From: CAUPWF01 sp964369425
Lineage (GTDB): Bacteria > Bacillota > Clostridia > Lachnospirales > Lachnospiraceae
DNA: 6,472 nucleotides
Assembly (NCBI GenBank): GCA_964369425.1
Contig: CAYJGW010000092.1
Location: forward strand, 1 to 6,472
Reading direction: 5' to 3'
Shown here piece after piece: positions 1 to 6,380 of this stretch. Both the position numbers and the translations under genes were made by a program. Position 1 is the first letter of the stretch. Each line of letters begins with the position of its first letter. Below the pieces are notes generated by a model, which worked only from the letters and a program-made list of their open reading frames with translations, did no database searches and was not told the DNA's origin.

Positions 1-28
1 GCGGAGAATGCTGATTGCAAAAAGGCGC

Positions 29-65
29 AAAAAAACCTCCAAGAACTTTCGTCCCTGAAGGTTTT
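29..65 (-). terminator. Strong intrinsic terminator ending the minus-strand operon
   Basis: Read on the minus strand, 65 to 32 folds into a continuous 15-bp stem: AAAACCT pairs with AGGTTTT, and TCAGGGAC pairs with GTTCTTGG using three G-U wobbles. The loop is a GAAA (GNRA) tetraloop closed by C-G, and seven U follow (29-35). The wobble pairs become A/C mismatches on the plus strand, so the structure is a minus-strand RNA element. It lies about 240 nt past the stop of the 732-residue nuclease gene, with no other stem-plus-T-tract between, so it probably ends that transcript. Confidence 0.85.
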
Positions 66-92
66 CTGTTATAATCTCTCTATTTTTGAATT

Positions 93-111
93 TTGCAGAC
101 AATGTCTGCAA
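93..111. repeat. 19-nt perfect palindrome, possible operator or hairpin
   Basis: TTGCAGACA and TGTCTGCAA form two 9-bp inverted arms around a single central A. On the plus strand it is followed by TTTTAT, a weak terminator-like context; on the minus strand no T-tract follows. It sits 27 nt before the minus-strand terminator. It could be a protein-binding dyad, a recombination core or a second small hairpin in the 3' UTR; the sequence does not decide between these. Confidence 0.45.
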
Positions 112-123
112 TTTTATGTAAGC

Positions 124-279
124 TTATACACCAAGCTCGTATTGTTGTGCATCATTCATTTTATTGTAATCTAATCCAAACGTATTAATCTTAATAATAA
201 CCTTCTTTAGTTCTTTCGTTTCATCTTTTACTCATGAAATACGTTCATTTAGCTCCACAACCAAAAGGTATTTATTATG
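124..279 (-). pseudogene. Degenerate coding remnant with in-frame TGA
   Basis: One minus-strand frame ending at a TAA (124-126) reads like protein: a charged stretch containing VVELNERIS, then an in-frame TGA (232-234), then VKDETKELKKVIIKI and KMNDAQQYELGV. Another in-frame stop, TAG, lies at 280-282, and there is no start codon or ribosome binding site in front. The amphipathic E/K-rich pattern suggests a coiled-coil tail. I do not recognise the family; charged coiled-coil C-termini of this kind occur in mobilisation proteins and recombinases, but that is only a resemblance. Rather than a functional gene, this looks like a decayed fragment left where the defence cassette meets older DNA. 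Confidence 0.35.
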
Positions 280-304
280 CTATTCTCTTATCTGAAAAAT
301 ATTA

Positions 305-2503
305 CTATCTGGACTCTTGCATAACTTCATCGACTCGGTCAAAACAGTCATCTTGTATTTCAACTAAAGTCTCTTGATTTAACGCATAAGTTTCAAAAAT
401 AAGCTTCTTACCATTTGCATATACGAATTGTTCTTGTTTCTCCATTGCTTTAAAGAATGTTTTCCTTACAAGATTATCATTCGACAAAAATGTCAAAATA
501 TCACCATGTGAAAATTGCTCACCTTTCCATATGCGCCAGTTTCCTATATTTGAATATATAATACCACCTGTTAGTAGCATATCTAACTCTCGTACATATC
601 TTATTGGATGCTCACCCAAATTTGTTCCGTTAAATAGTCGATTTCCTAATAAAATACAAGTCCTTACTTGCCTCTCATTTCTCGTTATTTTATAATTTTT
701 ACAGAATTGCTTCCAAAAACTTGCATCCTCAAATGCCTTTTTGCATAAGTCCAATTGCTTCACAGCCTTATTCAAATGATCTACTGTAGCTCTCATTTCA
801 AAATTGCTAGTAGGGTTCAAGGGTGCTTTACACTCAATAATAATTATATCTGTTTCACAAATTACTATTACATCAGCTTCGCCACATTGATTCTCATACG
901 TAAATTTCTTATTTGTATATACCTCATAATTATAGCTACACGCACTAAAACTTCTTTCGCAAAATTTCACAATTGGTTCTAGTTCATCTCTATTAACTAC
1001 TTGATTTTTAACCAAATACGATTGAGCAATGCAATTTCTTACTAAATTAGTACGTGTTGTTAAGGAAAGAGGAAAAACATACCCTCCTGACATTTTTATA
1101 AATGGAGTATATTGTAAATCTAACTTAGTCCCTCCATTATATGTAAATAACCGTAAAAGTTCTAATCCCTTGCCCTTATCTCCAATTATTTCCTCCAAAC
1201 AATTAACTAAATATTCTTCTGAAAAAAAAGGTATCAATGAATTTAGGATTTTAGTAGTATCTTTCTTTTCGTATAATGTATTGGAACACATTGAGTTTGT
1301 CATAATGAAAAATCGTTGAAATAATACAACATCAAATAAATTACAGTTCTCTGTGATTTTCTTTTGGCAACAGTCTTCCCAATTCATCAATAACTCACTT
1401 GAAAAATGACCCATTGATCGTATTTCTTCTTCGAATAATTTGCCTGTATTCTCAAATAAAGTCAATAATTCTCTTGGCATTTCAAATCTATACCTAGGTT
1501 GTATTTGATCCCTAATTTCCTTAATATAATCGTTGTTATTCTCTTTTCTAAAAAAATCGCATCCCCCTTGAATAGACACAACTTCTCCACCGTATTTTTC
1601 TGTGCATTGAATATTATATATATATTCCTGTATATCCCTACGATAGTAGCCTAGCCTAATACTTTTTTCTACCTCCTCGTTCATCGAATATATACGTGTA
1701 TCATTCTTATTATTCTTTACTTTATAATCGAAATAATCTACGGAAATTTCCCATTCTTGTACTTGATTCATTTTGCAGGCAAGCATAATAAGCTTTTCTA
1801 TTTTTTCTGACTTGACATATGGTGCGGAAATAATATAATGTTTGTTTTGCTCTATACCTATTATGTCATCATAAATATATATTAAATAAGAAATTGCTTC
1901 GCTTATATCTTCGATACTATAATTTTCACGAATATTTTTATCTAGAAAATCACTTTGATTCCGTTCTGTTTTCAAATAAAATATTGCATCTACGTAAGCT
2001 AGAAGGTCTTTAGCTAGAGACTCTTCAAAAAGAATTCCATTACACTTCTTCCTCAATCTCATCGAATGTTGTTCATATATACATTTTTTAATTCTACATT
2101 CCGTTTTATAATAATACTGTCTCAACCATGATAATTGCAGTTTGTCATAAATAAATTTCAACGTTTCCTCAGAGTATTGAAAAATCTCCTTAAAAGTCAT
2201 AAGTCTCCGTAAAATCATTTCAGAGTAATTACAATTATTTCCCCAAGGTTTGTATCTAAATATTCCCTTTTTTCTGGCTTCCTCAATCGCTTCATCTGGC
2301 AACCAAATAGAGTATATGAAGATAGACTTCAATGTCATTTCTTCCTTTTCTTTTCGATAATTAGCATATTTCTTTCTGAGACTTCGTTTATCAGCTTTGG
2401 ATAATTTTGGTTTTTTCTCCCTAATACCATTAACATAACCTACATCATTCATTTCCTCTAATGATATTTCCTCAACCTCTTGAATTAATTCCTTAATAGT
2501 CAA
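305..2503 (-). CDS. PD-(D/E)XK nuclease-domain protein, second gene of putative defence operon
   Basis: A 732-residue soluble protein with no signal peptide or membrane segment. Residues 27-55 are very basic (KKPKLSKADKRSLRKK) and could contact nucleic acid. Residues about 60-460 are helical and unrecognised. Residues about 505-590 carry a PD-(D/E)XK nuclease core: E516 in a leading helix, GEADV with D544 on a strand, IIIIECKA with E557 and K559, and a following helix with Q583. The remaining 140 residues are unassigned. The core is expected to cut DNA with a divalent metal; the substrate is unknown. The start is TTG at 2501-2503, preceded at 7 nt by a perfect AGGAGG; the next in-frame Met is residue 18. 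The open frame continues upstream without a stop for about 30 codons (see the 2504-2594 entry), so the true N-terminus may be longer. It follows the STAND nuclease gene in the same direction and probably shares its transcript. The specific family is not recognised; the nuclease call is firm, the defence role is inferred. Confidence 0.82.
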   Translation of the reverse strand: MTIKELIQEVEEISLEEMNDVGYVNGIREKKPKLSKADKRSLRKKYANYRKEKEEMTLKSIFIYSIWLPDEAIEEARKKGIFRYKPWGNNCNYSEMILRRLMTFKEIFQYSEETLKFIYDKLQLSWLRQYYYKTECRIKKCIYEQHSMRLRKKCNGILFEESLAKDLLAYVDAIFYLKTERNQSDFLDKNIRENYSIEDISEAISYLIYIYDDIIGIEQNKHYIISAPYVKSEKIEKLIMLACKMNQVQEWEISVDYFDYKVKNNKNDTRIYSMNEEVEKSIRLGYYRRDIQEYIYNIQCTEKYGGEVVSIQGGCDFFRKENNNDYIKEIRDQIQPRYRFEMPRELLTLFENTGKLFEEEIRSMGHFSSELLMNWEDCCQKKITENCNLFDVVLFQRFFIMTNSMCSNTLYEKKDTTKILNSLIPFFSEEYLVNCLEEIIGDKGKGLELLRLFTYNGGTKLDLQYTPFIKMSGGYVFPLSLTTRTNLVRNCIAQSYLVKNQVVNRDELEPIVKFCERSFSACSYNYEVYTNKKFTYENQCGEADVIVICETDIIIIECKAPLNPTSNFEMRATVDHLNKAVKQLDLCKKAFEDASFWKQFCKNYKITRNERQVRTCILLGNRLFNGTNLGEHPIRYVRELDMLLTGGIIYSNIGNWRIWKGEQFSHGDILTFLSNDNLVRKTFFKAMEKQEQFVYANGKKLIFETYALNQETLVEIQDDCFDRVDEVMQESR

Positions 2504-2594
2504 ATACTTCCCTCCTATTCCGAGTTTTGTCCAATTTATTTTTTCACCATCCTTCGACAGCTTTGAGATTACACTATTAAAATACTTCCTTCAT
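2504..2594 (-). other. Hidden N-terminal extension of the 732-aa protein, out of frame by one T
   Basis: An ATG at 2592-2594 lies 8 nt after the first gene's TAA and opens a five-codon ORF, M-K-E-V-F, which stops at TAA TAG. If one of the four T's at GTA-TTTT-AATAG is skipped, the frame continues through VISKLSKDGEKINWTKLG and IGGKY straight into the TTG-started protein with no further stop. The read-through has normal protein composition and would replace an unusual 99-bp gap with a tight operon junction. An AAGGAAG motif sits 2 nt before the TTT-TAA site, reminiscent of the Shine-Dalgarno-assisted +1 shift in prfB. A weaker AAGGA lies about 12 nt before the ATG. The frame relation is seen directly; use of the shift is inference, and a one-base mutation rescued by the TTG start is equally possible. 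Confidence 0.45.
2511..2516 (-). promoter_or_regulatory. Ribosome binding site AGGAGG for the TTG start
   Basis: AGGAGG on the minus strand, 7 nt before TTG at 2501-2503. It is a full match to the anti-Shine-Dalgarno sequence, stronger than the site of the upstream gene, and is what justifies choosing a non-ATG start. It also falls in frame within the possible N-terminal extension as Gly-Gly codons, so it could be accidental if the longer protein is the real one. Confidence 0.7.
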
Positions 2595-2602
2595 TTTACA
2601 AA

Positions 2603-5600
2603 TTATTCCTTATAATATATTGATGAACACTCTAAGAACTCTTCAAAAACCTTATATAATCGTTCCCAATCCACTGGATAATTCTTTTGCAAAAGTAAAG
2701 AGGGCAAGTATCCCAAATAATTATGCCAATACCCTATATATTTACTATCTGGAATATTAGTGTACATTGATTCATGAATTATTTTTAATATATCTCTTTT
2801 AATTATTGTATCATCATAATTCTCAAACACTTCCAAGTAAGGCAGACACCTATGCCAACCATCCGGAAATTTCGCCACTTCTACTGCGGACAACCCATAA
2901 TCTCTTATATAATCAATATCCTCATCTTTTACATATCCATTTTCAAAAGGTTTTCTAATATTTATTGATTCATCGTTGCGAATTGAGTAATCTACCTTAA
3001 TATTAATAAAATTCTTTTCTTCTTTTTGGGGTATATTAATCACCTCGTATCCATACTTTATTAGATCGCCAATAACTAATTTTCTATATTTACTCGCTAT
3101 TATATTTTGTATATCCCTGTGCTCTATTTGTTTTGTTGTTCTATGATAATCTGTTAAATTATAAAATGCTTCCAAAACATATAGTTCATCCACTAAGTTT
3201 AATTTTGATGGTGACATGTCTAAAATATGAAATGCATTACACTCCATATAATCTGTACTACACTGCGCTCTAAGAACAAATACATCCTCTTTCATATCCG
3301 TATAATTTTTCAGCAAATGCCTTATTCCCTTTTCAGATTGACCCATTACAAAAGAAATAATTTTTATTGAATTTTTTTCTTGAATCCGTTTAACTTTTTC
3401 AAATGTTATTAGTGCTTCTGGTAATGAGGTCACTGTATAATCTTTACGGTAATAATACATAAAATATACTTTCCAAATCTCAGTAATGTCAACTTGGACA
3501 TTTAGATAGTTATTTAATCTTAAGCATCCTTGCAAAGTTTCTGCTGTTTTCCATGAGCCCTTATGTGCCATTTGAGAAATTAACCTTGAGACATCTGTCG
3601 ATTTATATATATTATCTGCTTCCTTTTTTCCCACTTGCATCAATCTTTGCTTAAATAAAAAAGGAATTTCTCTTGCAATATATTCATTATTTATATACAC
3701 TTCAAAAAATTCTACTATATACTCTGCTGCTTTCTCACATTCTTTATCAATATATTTCTTTGTATTGTTCTCCAAATCTTTATTTCTGCATCCAAATAAA
3801 TAAATATTGACTAAAAATCCAGAAATATATGATTGTTTTGCTTCATATGCATAATATGAACTTTCATTTGCATTACTCCGCAAATAATTGAAAAACTTAT
3901 CATAATCAAAAGTCCTACTAACACAATCAAAAAAAAGCTCTTCCATTTCATAATTGAAATCAATCATATCAATTGTGTTATTTGAATAATTAAGCCTATC
4001 CACCCATGGTGCAAATTCTTTTAAACTTTTATTTTCATATGCAAGAAACCCATACCAAAGTATCCCCGAACTATAGATATCACTTGAATGTATCCCCTGT
4101 TTAAGCAAATAGTCAATGTGATTTTTTACTAAAACTTCCATTCCGACAAAATCATTTCGTTCAACTATTGAGCATATTAAGATAAATGCATAATATTGAT
4201 AAACATCTAGAACATTCGGATGATTTCTTAAATCACTTTTCATAGATTCATAAAATTCTTTTACCGATTCAAAGTCATAATTATTATTAAGAACCTCCTT
4301 AAAAACTGCAAAGTCAGCATATAGTGAATAAATCTCACTTTTATCATCTGCTTGCAAATCAAAGGCATTCATCCTTGACATATATTGTATTTCTTTGTTC
4401 ACAATAGACTTTTTTACTATCGTATGAATTTTTTTAAGTTGTTTCTCGTCAAGTATTTCTTGATTTTTCAGATAAGTATTTAAGCTATCGTGGATTAAAG
4501 CAATTCTATTACTTCGAACTTCGAACAAGTAAGGGTAGTCCCTAATAAAATCATATATTATTCTTGCTGAAAGAGTATCTAAAAAATCTTCTATTTCCTT
4601 ATCGGTGATAAAACGATCTGTAATTAAAAATATCGATAATGCAGGTTTTGTTTTTACCTCTTTAATCAAATATTCATAATACTCGTCAAGCGAATTTATC
4701 TTTTCTTTTATATTTAGAGAATTTGTGTTTTGATAATGCTCTGCCAGAAACTTTGTTATTATCGGATAGCCTTCCGCCACTTCATAAATGTCATGTAACA
4801 CACCGTAGCTAAAATCATATTTCTCTTTCAAAAATGTATCTGACTGTTTCCGGTTCCAATTTCCTATAGTAATACTGTTTTGACAAACTACCTCTCTTAA
4901 CGGTCTTGTTAGGATAATCGTCTTACTGGTCTTTATTCTACCTATAAAGCTCATGTATTCTGCAAACTCGTTTGGTGCATAATTCTGTACATGATCTAAC
5001 CCATCAATAACGAACAGCTTTTCAGAAACTATGATTTTGTTCACTATATCATCCACAGATACTGTTTTTGCAGATTTGAAAAACTTATTGCCAATATCTA
5101 TAATAAATTCATTAAATAATAATCTTCTTGCTTTATTTTCATCTTGCGAATGAGTCCAAAATCTATATAAAACCATGTCTGGATATTCTTGTTCTAACTC
5201 AGCCGCAAAATAACTTTTCCCTACTCCTGGCTTCCCTATACACCATAACAATTCATTTTCCTGTAAAGTAATAGCCTCTCTCAAACGCACTAATTCGTCT
5301 TCTAACTTAGTTGAAAATGTTTCTATATTGGGAAGTTCCTCTTCTAATAAAAAAAATACGCCTTTTATTATTCTTGCCTTTGTAAATTTTATGATTTGCA
5401 GTAAGCGTTTATCAGATTGATACAAACCTTCTAAAATTCTTTCTATATTATCTGTTGTAAGTGGCAAAACAATACTACCTTCAATTTTTTTTACATTTAT
5501 TCCGAATAATATATCCCTACAAGATTCGTCTTCCTCTGCTTTTATCACAATCACACTTTTTTGTTTCTCTTCAGGTTTTTTTATTTTTACACCACGCAAT

Positions 5601-5845
5601 GAAACACAATCTCTGGCAACAGTAACATCTTCCATTGATATATTGTCGTTATTTTTTACTTGAATAAAATACTGTGTGCCGTTTCCTACTGTCAATATTA
5701 TATCATCAAAATTATGTTGAACCTCTCCTTCTACATCTATACTTTTAATTTCTCTATTTGCATCCATAATTGCAACAAAGAGTAAATATATATAATCTTG
5801 ATAAGTATATCCTTTTAATGCGTTTCTTGTTACTGAACTTCCCAT
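2603..5845 (-). CDS. Cap4/DUF4297-like nuclease fused to STAND NTPase (Avs-like defence protein)
   Basis: A 1080-residue cytoplasmic protein. Residues 1-165 match the Cap4/DUF4297 nuclease pattern: GYTYQDY near the N-terminus, E39 and E41, DD at 47-48, and IQVK with Q62 and K64, a PD-(D/E)XK variant. Residues about 185-345 form a P-loop NTPase: Walker A GKPGVGKS (204-211), Walker B with the STAND-type LFVIDGLDHV (D281, D284), and a sensor-like ILTRP (311-315). EGYP (358-361) fits the GxP motif of the helical/winged-helix region of NACHT and NB-ARC proteins. Residues about 470-1080 are aromatic-rich helices resembling a repeat sensor, with no family I can name. In known Avs proteins, ligand binding by the C-terminus triggers ATP-dependent oligomerisation and activates the N-terminal nuclease; I infer the same here. 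It is shorter than typical Avs proteins (about 1500-2000 residues). The ATG start has GAGGAG 9 nt upstream. It is the first gene of the operon. Confidence 0.85.
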   Translation of the reverse strand: MGSSVTRNALKGYTYQDYIYLLFVAIMDANREIKSIDVEGEVQHNFDDIILTVGNGTQYFIQVKNNDNISMEDVTVARDCVSLRGVKIKKPEEKQKSVIVIKAEEDESCRDILFGINVKKIEGSIVLPLTTDNIERILEGLYQSDKRLLQIIKFTKARIIKGVFFLLEEELPNIETFSTKLEDELVRLREAITLQENELLWCIGKPGVGKSYFAAELEQEYPDMVLYRFWTHSQDENKARRLLFNEFIIDIGNKFFKSAKTVSVDDIVNKIIVSEKLFVIDGLDHVQNYAPNEFAEYMSFIGRIKTSKTIILTRPLREVVCQNSITIGNWNRKQSDTFLKEKYDFSYGVLHDIYEVAEGYPIITKFLAEHYQNTNSLNIKEKINSLDEYYEYLIKEVKTKPALSIFLITDRFITDKEIEDFLDTLSARIIYDFIRDYPYLFEVRSNRIALIHDSLNTYLKNQEILDEKQLKKIHTIVKKSIVNKEIQYMSRMNAFDLQADDKSEIYSLYADFAVFKEVLNNNYDFESVKEFYESMKSDLRNHPNVLDVYQYYAFILICSIVERNDFVGMEVLVKNHIDYLLKQGIHSSDIYSSGILWYGFLAYENKSLKEFAPWVDRLNYSNNTIDMIDFNYEMEELFFDCVSRTFDYDKFFNYLRSNANESSYYAYEAKQSYISGFLVNIYLFGCRNKDLENNTKKYIDKECEKAAEYIVEFFEVYINNEYIAREIPFLFKQRLMQVGKKEADNIYKSTDVSRLISQMAHKGSWKTAETLQGCLRLNNYLNVQVDITEIWKVYFMYYYRKDYTVTSLPEALITFEKVKRIQEKNSIKIISFVMGQSEKGIRHLLKNYTDMKEDVFVLRAQCSTDYMECNAFHILDMSPSKLNLVDELYVLEAFYNLTDYHRTTKQIEHRDIQNIIASKYRKLVIGDLIKYGYEVINIPQKEEKNFINIKVDYSIRNDESINIRKPFENGYVKDEDIDYIRDYGLSAVEVAKFPDGWHRCLPYLEVFENYDDTIIKRDILKIIHESMYTNIPDSKYIGYWHNYLGYLPSLLLQKNYPVDWERLYKVFEEFLECSSIYYKE

Positions 5846-5854
5846 TATCCTTTA

Positions 5855-5860
5855 CTCCTC
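5855..5860 (-). promoter_or_regulatory. Ribosome binding site GAGGAG for the STAND nuclease gene
   Basis: GAGGAG on the minus strand, 9 nt before the ATG at 5843-5845, with a second purine run AAGG at 5849-5852. It supports this ATG; the protein from it starts directly with the conserved nuclease N-terminus, so no later start is plausible. Confidence 0.75.
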
Positions 5861-5885
5861 TTTGTTATTCTTGAATGTTAAAATC

Positions 5886-5953
5886 ATAAAATAGTTTCCG
5901 TTATTATATATATCTGCTATGCTGCCAACTTCAATTGTCACTAACTATTTTAT
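5886..5953. repeat. 11-bp inverted repeat bounding the leader
   Basis: ATAAAATAGTT (5886-5896) and its exact reverse complement (5943-5953) are separated by 46 nt. The right arm adjoins the predicted -10 box and covers the expected transcription start. The loop contains a second perfect TATAAT (minus strand, 5903-5908) with no convincing -35. It may be an operator pair or an RNA hairpin in transcripts that start further upstream; the A/T-rich arms make chance possible. Confidence 0.4.
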
Positions 5954-5954
5954 T

Positions 5955-5983
5955 ATTATATCCCATTCAAAAAAGACTTACAA
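5955..5983 (-). promoter_or_regulatory. Sigma-A-type promoter for the two-gene operon
   Basis: On the minus strand, TTGTAA (5978-5983, four of six consensus bases) is separated by exactly 17 bp from a perfect TATAAT (5955-5960). Transcription would start near 5948 and give a leader of about 100 nt before the STAND nuclease ATG. It lies just after the last stop of the upstream small ORFs and 12 bp from the tandem repeats. No comparable promoter is seen between the two large genes. Confidence 0.65.
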
Positions 5984-5986
5984 TAG

Positions 5987-6100
5987 TTACGCTTTGTTCT
6001 TAACAGTCTTCTTAACAGTCTTCTTAACAGTCTTCTTAACAGTCTCCGTCCAACAACCGGTGGTTTCCCACTGCAATTTTGCTTTATCTCGCCATACCTC
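5987..6100 (-). pseudogene. Frameshifted tail with TVKK repeats
   Basis: A 37-codon open stretch without its own start, ending at TAA (5987-5989). It reads as a W/K-rich segment (EVWRDKAKLQWETTGCW) followed by four TVK(K) repeats and NKA. It is in the +1 frame relative to the 51-residue ORF that ends at 6084 and overlaps its last codons, so removing one base near 6101-6104 would join the two. I read it as the displaced C-terminus of that small gene. The family is not recognised, and it may simply be non-coding. Confidence 0.35.
5996..6043. repeat. Four tandem 12-bp repeats upstream of the promoter
   Basis: Four head-to-tail copies of a 12-bp unit, ACTGTTAAGAAG on the minus strand. Three are identical and the copy nearest the promoter ends in C instead of G. 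The nearest copy is 12 bp upstream of the -35 box. In one minus-strand frame the unit encodes Thr-Val-Lys-Lys, so it may be an expanded coding repeat in a broken gene; its place and near-helical period also fit stacked regulator sites. Confidence 0.8.
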
Positions 6101-6239
6101 TCATCTCTAAGATTCTTGCTTGATCATTATATCTTTCATGGGGTAACTGCTTCAGTAATTCTTCATTTCCTCTTACATTGACTGTTGTTGGTTTGATACT
6201 CTTATGCATCTGTTCTCTTGAAACCTTCTCGTTATCCAT
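6084..6239 (-). CDS. Hypothetical 51-residue protein, possibly a fragment
   Basis: A 51-residue charged ORF (begins MDNEKVSREQMHKS, contains NEELLKQLPHERYND, ends RGMAR). It has an ATG start and an AAGGAGAGG purine run about 8-11 nt upstream, so it could be translated alone. However, it is in the same frame as the 33-residue ORF before it, and the 13 codons between (KREIIRKEGEVLG) also read like protein, so only a TAG at 6279-6281 separates them. Its end also appears displaced by a frameshift. There are no membrane segments or known motifs. I cannot name a family; most likely this is the middle of a decayed small gene of the flanking DNA, unrelated to the defence operon downstream. Confidence 0.4.
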   Translation of the reverse strand: MDNEKVSREQMHKSIKPTTVNVRGNEELLKQLPHERYNDQARILEMRGMAR

Positions 6240-6278
6240 TCCAAGTACCTCTCCTTCTTTTCTAATAATTTCTCTTTT

Positions 6279-6380
6279 CTACATCATCCCTATCTCGGCC
6301 TTCGTCATCATCACTTCCTCTTCATTCCGCAATTCTTTCATCGCATTCCTCGTAGCCATTAATATTGTTTTTCTACTCAT
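6279..6380 (-). CDS. Hypothetical 33-residue protein, possibly the N-terminus of a broken gene
   Basis: A short ORF (begins MSRKTILMATRNAMKEL, ends EIGMM) with AGGAG 5 nt before its ATG. The ATG lies within the last codons of the preceding gene (8-nt overlap), an arrangement typical of translational coupling. This good start makes it likely that translation begins here. It ends at a TAG, after which the same frame stays open into the 51-residue ORF, suggesting a nonsense mutation in what was once a protein of roughly 130 residues. No family is recognised. Confidence 0.4.
   Translation of the reverse strand: MSRKTILMATRNAMKELRNEEEVMMTKAEIGMM

Noticed and set aside
1..58. Basic plus-strand reading frame ending at TGA 56-58
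   Set aside because: It overlaps the arms of the minus-strand terminator, is too short to judge, and the structure explains the sequence better.
755..982. 75-codon plus-strand ORF
   Set aside because: It lies wholly antisense to the nuclease core of the 732-residue protein, has a hydrophobic Ile/Tyr-rich product typical of AT-rich antisense frames, and shows no ribosome binding site.
1029..1319. 96-codon plus-strand ORF
   Set aside because: Antisense to the same gene, with no recognisable domain or translation signal; the minus-strand frame is clearly the coding one.
5903..5931. Second TATAAT as an alternative operon promoter
   Set aside because: At 17 bp spacing the -35 is AAGTTG, a poor match; the better TTGGCA is only 14 bp away. 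The 5955-5983 promoter fits much better.
5996..6043. CRISPR array or plasmid iterons
   Set aside because: The repeats are 12 bp with no spacers, there are no cas genes, and no replication gene is in view.
5919..6110. 63-codon plus-strand ORF with FLTV repeats
   Set aside because: Its apparent regularity comes only from the 12-bp tandem repeat; it runs across the minus-strand promoter and has no good ribosome binding site.
6279..6281. Amber codon read as pyrrolysine or by suppression
   Set aside because: Nothing in the window supports a pyl system, and the nearby frameshift makes simple gene decay more likely.
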